Part shown: positions 9,035 to 17,500 of the stretch, piece by piece
Layout: every line of letters starts with the position of its first letter
How positions within the stretch are numbered: the stretch's first letter is position 1
Assembly (NCBI RefSeq): GCF_000568255.1
Contig: NZ_KK037166.1
Coordinates: 1,328,921 to 1,386,958 of the forward strand
DNA: 58,038 bases
Source of the DNA: Kutzneria sp. 744
GTDB taxonomy: Bacteria; Actinomycetota; Actinomycetes; Mycobacteriales; Pseudonocardiaceae
Reading direction: 5' to 3'
Program-made: the position numbers and the translations under genes
Notes under the pieces: model-generated
What the model saw: only the letters and a program-made list of their open reading frames with translations
Databases searched by the model: none
What the model was told of the DNA's origin: nothing

Positions 9035-9577
9035 ATGACCGTGCTGCCCGTACGCCTGTTCGGCGACCCCGTGCTCACCCAGCCCGCCGCCCCCGTCACC
9101 GATTTCGACGCCGAGCTCCGCAAGCTCGTCCGGGACCTCCACCACACCCTCGACGCCCAGCACGGCGCCGGCCTCGCCGCTCCCCAACTGGGCATCGGCC
9201 GCCGGGTCTTCGTCTTCGACATGGGCGACACCCGCGGCCACCTCGTCAACCCCACCCTGGCCTTCCCCGACGAGCAGGAGCAGGACGGCCCCGAGGGTTG
9301 CCTGTCCATGCCCGGCCTCTACTTCGACACCGTCCGCCGCCTCAACGTCGTCGCCAAGGGCTACACCATGCACGGCGACCCTTTGCAAATAGTCGGCGCC
9401 GGCGACCTCGCCCGCTGCCTCCAGCACGAGACCGACCACCTCGACGGCGTCCTGTTCCTCGACCGCATGGACCCCCGACGCCGCCGCGCCGCCCTTCACG
9501 AGATCCTCGCCGCCGACTGGAACACCCCGCCGACGGTCAAGGTCTCCCCCCACACCGGCGCTTTCTGGCAGCGCTGA
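9035..9577 (+). CDS. def: Peptide deformylase (def paralogue)
   Basis: 180 aa metalloenzyme that removes the formyl group from nascent N-terminal fMet. All three motifs are present: GAGLAAPQLG, EGCLS (metal Cys) and QHETDHLDG (HExxH metal histidines and catalytic Glu). The ATG at 9035 begins MTVLPVRLFGDPVL, the usual family N-terminus. It is an isolated copy next to a dedicated regulator rather than beside fmt, so it is likely an accessory paralogue. Within the gene, the codons TTG-CAA-ATA (9383-9391) are unusual in this GC-rich background and create a TTTGCAAA site. Confidence 0.92.
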   Translation: MTVLPVRLFGDPVLTQPAAPVTDFDAELRKLVRDLHHTLDAQHGAGLAAPQLGIGRRVFVFDMGDTRGHLVNPTLAFPDEQEQDGPEGCLSMPGLYFDTVRRLNVVAKGYTMHGDPLQIVGAGDLARCLQHETDHLDGVLFLDRMDPRRRRAALHEILAADWNTPPTVKVSPHTGAFWQR

Positions 9578-9612
9578 TCGGCACGCTTGGCCCGTCCGGC
9601 AAACTGATCGCC

Positions 9613-11700
9613 ATGACTGGGGCGTCGGAGATCCGGAACATCGCACACTCCGTTTCGGGAGTGCAGGCCGGATACATCGACTCCGTGACGATCCACCACC
9701 AGTCGCACGAACGAGACGTACCTCGACAGCTGCCGCCGGCATCGGCGGACTTCATCGGCCGCGAGGCGGAGCTGGACCAGCTCACGGCCGCTCTCGACAC
9801 CAGCCCGACAGTGGTGATCTCCGCGCTCGGCGGCGCCGGCGGAATCGGCAAGACGTGGCTGGCACTGCACTGGGCGTACCGGAATCTTGATCTCTTCCCG
9901 GACGGCCAGCTGTTCGTTGACCTGCGCGGTTTCGACCAGCACGAGAAGCCGATGTCTCCGCACGAGGCGGTGCGCGGATTCCTTGACGCACTGGGGATCC
10001 CGCCGGACGACATGCCGCAGGAGCAGTCCGCGCAGGTCGGGCTCTACCGCAGCCTGGTCACCGACAAGCGAATGCTGATCGTCCTGGACAACGCCCGCGA
10101 CAGCGCGCAGGTGGAGCCGCTGTTACCGGGTGCGTCCGGCACCGTCCTGGTGACGAGCCGGGACCGTATGGACTCGTTGGTCACCGGCTACAGCGCACGG
10201 CCAGTCGCGGTGACGGCGCTGGACGCTGCGGCGGCCAGGGACCTACTGTCCCAGCGGCTCAGCGCCGGTCGACTTGCCGCCGAACCAGCAGCTGTCGACG
10301 AGCTGATCCGCTGGTGTGCTGGCCTGCCGTTGGCATTGAGCATCGTCGCCGGGCAGGCCCTGATTGCCGATGACGTGCCCCTGGCCGCCTTCGCCGCGGA
10401 GCTGCGTGACGCCTCGTCACGGTTGAGCGCGCTCGATGCCGGCGGTAAGAGCCAGCTGCACGCGGTGCTCTCGTGGTCATACCAGGCCCTGGCGCCGCAG
10501 GATGCCCGGGTGTTCCGGCTGCTCGGCACTGCACCTGGCGCCGATATCAGCTTGTTCGAGGCGGCCAACCTCACCGGTCTGCCCAAGCGAGCGCTGCTCA
10601 TGTCATTGAAAACGCTGACGCGGGTCTCGCTTGTCCAAGGACATTTCTCGACGAGCTACCGACTGCACGACCTGGTTCGCTTATACGCCGCCGAGTTAGC
10701 GACACCGGAGGAAACGGATGCCGCGCTGAAGCGGCTTGCGGCTGCGGCCTGCCACACCTCACACACCGCCGACCGGCTCATCGCCGCGCATCACCAGGAA
10801 ATCAACGTCGGCGAACTGCCGCCTGACTGCACGCTTCCGAACCTGACGGTCGAACGCCAGGCACGGGAGTGGCTGAGGACCGAGCGGGCCAATGTCATGG
10901 CGTTACAGCAGGTTGCGTTCGAACGTCGCTGGTACGAGACAGCCTGGGCGCTCGCCTGGACCATGACGACGTTCAACCTTCGCATGGGACATCTGCACGA
11001 CAACTTCACGGCCTGGGTGTCGGGTCTTGAAGCGGCCAAGTACCTCGACAAGGATATGCGGACCCGCGCCTACCGGCATCTCAGCCGTGCCTGCTCCGAT
11101 CTCAACCGACACGAAGAGGCTTATCGCTACGGGCTCGAGGGTCTCGCCTGGGCCCAGGAATGCCAGGACGAGCTCGGCGAGGCGCACACGCGCCGTGCCG
11201 TTGCCCGGGCCTGCGAGCGTCGCGGCGACAACGAAGAGGCACTGACGCATTCGAAACGTGCGCTGGAGCTGTACGAACGGTTGGACCGGCCGTTCAGCAG
11301 CTCCCATGCGCTCGACGAAATCGGCTGGTACACGGCCAGGCTCGGACGGTTTGACGAAGCCCGTGAGCACTCGACAGCAGCGCTCGCACAGTGCCGGGAT
11401 CGAATCGATCGCAGCGGCGAGGCGGGCGCGTTGATGACCCTGGGCTTCATTGCCAACGGCACCGGCGACCCCGTCGGGGCGATTCGCCTCTACGAGGAGT
11501 CGCGGGCGATTTCGCAGGAACTCGGCGACGCCAAGTCCGAGGCCAAGGTGCTCGACCACCTCGGGGACGCGGCGGCGACGATCGATCCAGCCAAGGCGAT
11601 CGACGCCTGGGAAAGCGCGGCCGGCCTGTACAAGGCGCAGCGGCTCACCGAGGAAGCGGCCGCGGTCCGCGAGAAGCTCGAGGCGCTTACCCAGCACTAG
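9613..11700 (+). CDS. NB-ARC/TPR (STAND, NLR-like) protein with RHIM-like N-terminal motif
   Basis: 695 aa. Residues 9-28 (NIAHSVSGVQAGYIDSVTIH) resemble the short amyloid-type signalling motif with a V-Q-x-G core seen at the N-terminus of actinobacterial NLR-like proteins. Then comes FIGREAELDQL, the P-loop GGAGGIGKT (Lys80), Walker B MLIVLDNA, the GLPLALSI motif and RLHDLVRLYA, all of the NB-ARC ATPase. The C-terminal third is TPR repeats (from about residue 480). There is no SARP DNA-binding domain. Four in-frame TTA codons (10123, 10681, 10696, 10903) and a lower GC content than its neighbours suggest transfer and possible control by the rare tRNA-Leu(UUA). Role as sensor or immune switch is inference. 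Confidence 0.85.
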   Translation: MTGASEIRNIAHSVSGVQAGYIDSVTIHHQSHERDVPRQLPPASADFIGREAELDQLTAALDTSPTVVISALGGAGGIGKTWLALHWAYRNLDLFPDGQLFVDLRGFDQHEKPMSPHEAVRGFLDALGIPPDDMPQEQSAQVGLYRSLVTDKRMLIVLDNARDSAQVEPLLPGASGTVLVTSRDRMDSLVTGYSARPVAVTALDAAAARDLLSQRLSAGRLAAEPAAVDELIRWCAGLPLALSIVAGQALIADDVPLAAFAAELRDASSRLSALDAGGKSQLHAVLSWSYQALAPQDARVFRLLGTAPGADISLFEAANLTGLPKRALLMSLKTLTRVSLVQGHFSTSYRLHDLVRLYAAELATPEETDAALKRLAAAACHTSHTADRLIAAHHQEINVGELPPDCTLPNLTVERQAREWLRTERANVMALQQVAFERRWYETAWALAWTMTTFNLRMGHLHDNFTAWVSGLEAAKYLDKDMRTRAYRHLSRACSDLNRHEEAYRYGLEGLAWAQECQDELGEAHTRRAVARACERRGDNEEALTHSKRALELYERLDRPFSSSHALDEIGWYTARLGRFDEAREHSTAALAQCRDRIDRSGEAGALMTLGFIANGTGDPVGAIRLYEESRAISQELGDAKSEAKVLDHLGDAAATIDPAKAIDAWESAAGLYKAQRLTEEAAAVREKLEALTQH

Positions 11701-12194
11701 AACAGGCGGCCGAGGTCCTCAGCGGGCGGTTCCTCCAGGGAGAGCAGGAATCGCTTGCGGGACAGGCCGCCGGCGTAGCCGGTGAGGCGGCCGCCGGAGC
11801 CGACGACGCGGTGGCAGGGGACGATGATGCTGATGGGGTTCCAGCCGTTGGCATTGCCGACGGCCTGGGCGCCGGCGGGGTCGCCGAGGGCGAGGGCGAG
11901 TTGGCCGTAGGTGCGGGTCTCGCCGTAGGGGATCTTGACGAGCTGGTCCCAGACGGCGAGTTCGAAGGCGGAACCGCGAGGGGCGAGCTCGAGGTCGAAG
12001 GTGGTGCGGGTGCCGGCGAAGTACTCGCGGAGCTGGGTGATGGCCTCGGAGAAGCCTGAGTCGTCGCGAGGTCCCAAAGGGATTCGGGGAGTGCGGCTGT
12101 GGCCGTCGAAGTAGAGGCCGATGAGGGCGGCGCCGTCGGCGACGAGGGTCAGAGGTCCGACGGGCGAGTCCGTGATCGTGTGCCGAACGCCCAT
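11697..12194 (-). CDS. ogt: Methylated-DNA--protein-cysteine methyltransferase (Ogt/AGT)
   Basis: 165 aa suicide DNA-repair protein that transfers the alkyl group from O6-alkylguanine to its own cysteine. The active-site block NPISIIVPCHRVVGSGG is intact (Cys in PCHRV), preceded by GNANGW and the helix-turn-helix region GETRTYGQLALALG. The length is normal for an Ogt without the Ada metal domain. Its start overlaps the end of the upstream EamA gene by 46 bp on the same strand, implying translational coupling. Its stop shares ctag with the convergent NB-ARC gene. Confidence 0.93.
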   Translation of the reverse strand: MGVRHTITDSPVGPLTLVADGAALIGLYFDGHSRTPRIPLGPRDDSGFSEAITQLREYFAGTRTTFDLELAPRGSAFELAVWDQLVKIPYGETRTYGQLALALGDPAGAQAVGNANGWNPISIIVPCHRVVGSGGRLTGYAGGLSRKRFLLSLEEPPAEDLGRLF

Positions 12195-13021
12195 GGCCCC
12201 AGACTAGCGACGACCATGGCCCCGGCGATGACGGCGATGGCCGTCCAGTCGAGCCACGCGAGCCGCTGCCCGAGCACGACGAAGCCGACGAGTGCGGCCA
12301 GCACGGGATTGACGCTCATGAACAGGCCGAAGAACTGGGTGGGCACACGGCGCAGGGCGAACAGGTCGACCAGGAACGGAATGGCCGACGACAGCACGCC
12401 GGCGGTCAGGGCCTCGCCCACCGAGTAGGCGGTCGGCGGGTGCAGAAAGAGAACCACCACACCGATGGGCACGTACACGACGGCCGACACGAGGGCCGCG
12501 GCGGCGGATCCCTGGGCACCGGGCAGGCGCTGGCCGACGGTGCGGTTCAACAGGATGTAGCACGCCCAGCAGGCGGCGGCGAGCAACGCCAGCCCGATGC
12601 CGAGGTAGTCGGTGCTGGCCTGCGGGCGAGCCAGCACCACGGCGGCGGGGGCCGCCACCAAGGCGCACCCCATGTCGACCAGACGACGCGAACCGGCCAG
12701 CGCGATGGCCACCGGACCAAGGAACTCCAGCGTCACCGCGAGACCGAGGCCGACGCGGTCGATCGCGGTGTACAGGGAGAGGTTCATCGTGGCGAACACC
12801 AGCGCCAGCGCCAGCACGGGCCGCCACTCGTAGGCGGTGAAGGACCGTAATCGCGGACGGCCGGCGGCCAGCAGCACGGCACCGGCGACCCACTGCCGGA
12901 CCGCGACCACGCCGGCCGGCCCGATCACGGGAAACGCCAGCGCCGCCCGTCGCGCCCCGACCTGGCTGGACAGCGCGCCGCCCAGCATCATCGCCATGCC
13001 CCCGACCCGTGCAGTCGCCAT
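12149..13021 (-). CDS. EamA/RhtA-type drug/metabolite exporter
   Basis: About 290 aa with ten hydrophobic segments in two EamA repeats: ALVFATMNLSLYTAIDRVGL and VTLEFLGPVAIAL in the first, and FFGLFMSVNPVLAALVGFVV in the second. The pattern matches RhtA-like exporters of threonine/homoserine and other small metabolites. The ATG at 13021 is chosen over a GTG at 13069 that would add a short non-membrane extension. It is divergent from a LysR gene 68 bp away, the usual arrangement of a regulated exporter, and overlaps ogt downstream. Confidence 0.85.
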   Translation of the reverse strand: MATARVGGMAMMLGGALSSQVGARRAALAFPVIGPAGVVAVRQWVAGAVLLAAGRPRLRSFTAYEWRPVLALALVFATMNLSLYTAIDRVGLGLAVTLEFLGPVAIALAGSRRLVDMGCALVAAPAAVVLARPQASTDYLGIGLALLAAACWACYILLNRTVGQRLPGAQGSAAAALVSAVVYVPIGVVVLFLHPPTAYSVGEALTAGVLSSAIPFLVDLFALRRVPTQFFGLFMSVNPVLAALVGFVVLGQRLAWLDWTAIAVIAGAMVVASLGPWAFGTRSRTRPSDL

Positions 13022-13089
13022 GGCGGGAGCCTGCGCCGCGCCGACACATACGCAAAATGCATCTGACACGCCATCTATACGATAAACGC

Positions 13090-13953
13090 ATGGATCTCGA
13101 ACTGCGTCAGCTCCGCTGCCTGGTCGCGATCGTGGACACCGGCACGTTCACCGACGCCGCGATCGAGCTGAGCGTGTCCCAGGCGGCGGTGTCCCGCACG
13201 CTGTCCGCGCTGGAACACGTGCTCGGCGTGCGCCTGCTGCACCGCACGAGCCGTTCCATCACGCCGACGACCGCGGGCGTGCAGGTGCTGGCCCGCGCCC
13301 GGCAGGTGCTGGCCGAGGCCGACAACCTGGTCCGCGAGGCCACGACCGGCCACACCCGGCTGCGCATCGGCCACGCCTGGTCGGCGATCGGCCGGCACAC
13401 CGCCGAGTTCCAACGCCGCTGGGCGGTCCGCCATCCCGGCGTGGAGCTGCTGTTCGTCCGCACGAACACGACGACCGGCGGCCTGGCCGAGGGTCTCTGC
13501 GACCTGGCCGTCGTCCGCACGCCAATCGACACCCAGCGCTATTCGCACGTGCAGGTGGGCAGCGAACCCCGCTACTGCGTGATGGCCGCCGACGACCCGT
13601 GGGCCAAGCGGCGGTCGATCACCCTCACCGAGATCGCCGAGCGCGTGCTGATGATCGACCGCCGCACCGGCACCACGACCGCCGACCTGTGGCCGCCGGA
13701 CAAACAGCCGAAGCTAATGCCGACCAACGACGTGGACGACTGGTTGGCGGCCATCGCGGCCGGGCGCTGCGTCGGCATCACGCCGCAGGCCACGGTCACC
13801 CAGTACCGCCGGGACGGGATCGTCTACCGCCGCGTGCGTGACGCGCCGCCGGTCCCGGTGCACCTGATCTGGCGCCGCCACGACCCGCATCCCGCAACGC
13901 ACGCGGCGATCGCCCTGCTCACGGAGCTGTACTCACCAGGAACCGCACACTGA
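13090..13953 (+). CDS. LysR-family transcriptional regulator
   Basis: 287 aa. The N-terminal winged helix is complete: MDLELRQLRCLVAIVDTGTF, TDAAIELSVSQAAVSRTLSA and LLHRTSRSITPTTAGVQVL. The rest is a periplasmic-binding-type effector domain. The ATG at 13090 gives the canonical LysR start. It is divergent from the EamA exporter and most likely regulates it from the 68-bp intergenic stretch. Its last 21 bp overlap the convergent gene at 13933-14337. Confidence 0.92.
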   Translation: MDLELRQLRCLVAIVDTGTFTDAAIELSVSQAAVSRTLSALEHVLGVRLLHRTSRSITPTTAGVQVLARARQVLAEADNLVREATTGHTRLRIGHAWSAIGRHTAEFQRRWAVRHPGVELLFVRTNTTTGGLAEGLCDLAVVRTPIDTQRYSHVQVGSEPRYCVMAADDPWAKRRSITLTEIAERVLMIDRRTGTTTADLWPPDKQPKLMPTNDVDDWLAAIAAGRCVGITPQATVTQYRRDGIVYRRVRDAPPVPVHLIWRRHDPHPATHAAIALLTELYSPGTAH

Positions 13954-14337
13954 CGACGCCGACCGGGCGGCGGAGACGACGGCGCTCCACGGCGGCGCGC
14001 ACTCGCCGAACACGGGCCGCTGCAACCACCGGCGCTCCGACGAGTCGCCGGGCAGCGGCACCACCGTGCCGACGGGCAGGTAGCCGACCTGGATCCGCAC
14101 CAGGTCGGCCCAGGTCGCCGTGCGCAGCTGGGTCCTCGCCTGCGTGATGAAGATCCACTCACGCTGCCGCCCGATCGACAGGATGATCGGGGCCCGCAGC
14201 AGGCAGCGGGTCAGAATGCCGTTCACCTCGGCCGCGAAGCCGGCGCGCATGATCAACGCGTCGGCGCTCTCGCCGACGACGATGTGGTCGCCGCCGAACA
14301 GTTGTGCCTCGGAACCGGTGTTGGCCAGAGCGGTCAT
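13933..14337 (-). CDS. Hypothetical protein (134 aa), not recognised
   Basis: ATG at 14337 opens a frame with actinomycete codon bias. The protein contains ALIMRAGFAAEVNGILTRCL, REWIFITQARTQLR and DLVRIQVGYLPVGTVVPLPG, a soluble alpha/beta pattern with no signal peptide or membrane segment. I do not recognise the family. It is divergent from the PKS gene with 245 bp between starts, so it could share that promoter region, and its end overlaps the LysR gene by 21 bp. Confidence 0.65.
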   Translation of the reverse strand: MTALANTGSEAQLFGGDHIVVGESADALIMRAGFAAEVNGILTRCLLRAPIILSIGRQREWIFITQARTQLRTATWADLVRIQVGYLPVGTVVPLPGDSSERRWLQRPVFGECAPPWSAVVSAARSASSVCGSW

Positions 14338-14582
14338 GACTGCCTCTCCCTACGAGCAGGGTTGGGCTACCGCGTTGGTCGAGGATGCGCGCGAGGGGCG
14401 TGATCGTCGAACGCCGCGCGGGAGCGCGACCGGGACTCCACTTGAGCACTCCACGGGTGCTGGGTTTGGTCGGACCGGCAAAAGATAGGCGCACGCGGGC
14501 AATCCGTTCGTCCCCAGCACACCAGTGCGCGGGGAATCCCTTGAAACACCGCGACTTGGCGGCGGTCATCGGGTAGACCTGT

Positions 14583-17500
14583 GTGGTGGGGAGCGAGATT
14601 CGGGAAGACCTGCTCAGGCCGCTGTTGACGTCTCTGAGCAGCCATGACGCCGATCGGCCGGCGTACAGCGACGGCCGCCGCACCATCACCTACGGCCAAC
14701 TGCGTGGCACCGGGTGCCTCGATGTCGACCGGGGCGACCGGGTCCTGATCCACATCGGGAACCGCGTCGAATTCGTCGAACACCTGCTGGCGACGCTGCG
14801 GGCGGCGGCGATCGCGGTCCCGGTGAGCGTGCGCGCGACGGAAGACGAACTCGCCCACATAGCACGGGATTCCGGGGCGACGCTGATCGTCACCGAGGCC
14901 CGGAACGCGCATCTGGTGCGGGGCCTGGACTTGCGCACGGTGATCGTCGAGGACGGCCCGGCCTGGCGCGAGCCACGCGAGGAGCCGGCCCTGGACGACC
15001 CGTCGTGGCTGCTCTACACATCCGGCACGACCGGTCGCCCCAAAGGCGTGCTGACCACGCAGCGAGCGATGTTGTGGTCGACCGCCGCCTGCTACGCCCC
15101 GACGTTCGGTCTGTCCGAACAGGACACCCTCGTCTGGCCGCTGCCGCTGCATCACGCCTACGGGCTCTCACTCGCCATCGTCGGTTCGATCACGGTCGGC
15201 GCCCACACCAGGATCGTCGACGGCGATCTGGAACAGGTTCTCGCTCACCATCCCGGTTGCGTGCTGGCCGGTGTGCCCACGACATATCTCCAGTTCCGGG
15301 GCGCCGGGTCGCCGCGGCTGTGTCTGACCACCGGGGCATCCTGCACGCCGGCTGCACGCGCTGCCGCACAAGGGTTGTTCGGCGCGCCGCTGCTGGACGG
15401 CTATGGCAGCACGGAGACCGGCGGCAAGATCGCCGTGCAGCGGCCGGGCGAGGACGCGCTGGCTCCGTTGCCCGGTGTGGACGTCCGGATCGTCGACGGC
15501 GAGATCCAGGTGCGCAGCCCCGGCCTGATGCTCGGCTACCACGGCCGCCCGACGGACTCCATTGTAGACGGTTGGTATCGCACCGGCGACGCCGGCCGGT
15601 TGGAGGACGGGAAGCTGACGGTCGAGGGCCGGATCGACGACGTGCTCATCTGCGGTGGGCAGAACGTGCACCCGCTGGAGATCGAGGCGGTGCTGCTGGA
15701 GTCGCCGTCGGTCCTGGACGCGCTGGTGGTCGGCCGGGCCGACGACATGGTCGGCCAGGTGCCGGTCGCGCACATCGTGCCGGCCCACGGCGCCTTCGAC
15801 GCCGAGGAGCTGCGGCAGCTCTGCCTGCGTCGGCTGTCGCTGCACAAGGTGCCGGTAGCTTTCGAGCTCGCCGACGAGATTCCCCGAACGGCCTCGGGCA
15901 AACCTTTGCGCCGCAAGTTCACCGCCAGATCCTCGCCCACTGCAACGACATCGGACCTGGTCGCGGCGGTGCGGGCCGAGATCGTGGCGCTGTGCGGTCA
16001 CGACGGCGGAGACCGGTGGCGCGACCGGACGTTCACCGATCTCGGGCTGACGTCGATCGCCAGTGTCCAATTGCGACACCGGATCGCCGCGATCACCGGG
16101 GTCACGCTGTCTCATTCGCTCGTGTACGACTTTCCGACGCCGGGCGAAGTGATCGCCGAGGTCGAACGGCTTCGGGCGGGCAGGGCGACGCCGGAACCCG
16201 TCCGAGCACGACCGGTCAACGACGAGCCGATCGCCATCGTGGCGATGGCGTGCCGCTATCCGGGCGGTGTCCGGTCGCCGGAGGATCTGTGGCGGCTGGT
16301 GGCCGACGGTGTCGACGCCACCGGCGACTTCCCCACCGACCGCGGCTGGGATCTCACCAGCCTCTACCACCCCGATCCGGACCACATCGGCGGTTCCACC
16401 ACCCAGCGCGGCGGTTTCCTCCACGACGCCGCCGATTTCGACGCCGACATGTTCCGGATCTCGCCACGCGAGGCGCTCGCCACCGATCCCCAGCAGCGGC
16501 TGCTGTTGGAGACGTCGTGGGAGCTGTTCGAGCGCGCCGGCATCGACACCACGGAGCTGCGCGGCAGCGACACGGGTGTGTTCGTCGGCGTGATGAACGA
16601 GGACTACGCGAGCCGGTTCGAGTCGCACGAACTCGAGGCGCGGCTGGGCATCGGCTCGTCGCACGCGGTCGCCTCGGGCCGGATCTCCTACACTTTCGAC
16701 TTCCACGGGCCGGTTGTCACGGTCGACACCGCGTGCTCGTCTTCGCTGGTGGCACTGCACTGGGCGGCCCGGGCGCTGCGTTCCGGCGAGTGCTCGCTCG
16801 CGGTTGCCGGCGGGTCGACGGTGATGGCGACGCCCCGCACGTTCCTGGCGTTCAGCCGCCAGCGTGGCCTGTCCCCCGACGGTCGCTGCCGCTCCTATGC
16901 GGCGGGCGCCGACGGCACCGCATGGTCCGAGGGCGTCGGAATCGTTCTGCTTGAACGCCTTTCGGACGCCCGGCGCAACGGTCACCCGGTGCTGGCGCTG
17001 CTGCGCGGTTCGGCCGTGAACTCCGACGGGGCATCGAACGGCCTGACGGCGCCGAGCGGCCGGGCCCAGCGTGCCGTGATCCACTCGGCCCTCGCCGACG
17101 GCGGACTATCCACCGTGGACATCGATGCCGTGGACGGCCACGGCACCGCCACGCCGCTGGGTGATCCGATCGAGGCCGAGGCGCTGATCGCCACCTACGG
17201 ACATCGCCGGGACCGCCCGCTGTGGCTCGGCTCCGTGAAGTCCAACCTGGGCCACACCCAGGCCGCGGCCGGTGTCGCCGGCGTGATCAAGATGGTGGAG
17301 GCCCTGCGCCACCAACAGCTTCCGCTGTCCCTGTTCGCCGACGACCCGAGCCCACGCGTCGACTGGTCCGCCGGCCAGGTGTCCCTGTTGGCCGAGCCGC
17401 AGCCGTGGCCCGCCGGCCGTCGGATCCGTAGGGCCGGGGTGTCCTCGTTCGGCATCGGTGGCACCAACGCCCACGTGATCATCGAAGAGGCGCCGGCGGC

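Noticed and set aside
8782-9612. N-terminal extension of the NB-ARC frame back to 8782
   Set aside because: The extension is out of frame with def and ArsR and is Arg/Pro-rich shadow sequence. The ATG at 9613 begins the conserved motif.
9613-11700. Calling the NB-ARC protein a SARP/AfsR regulator
   Set aside because: No OmpR-type winged helix or BTAD domain precedes the NB-ARC region; the first 40 residues are too short to hold one.
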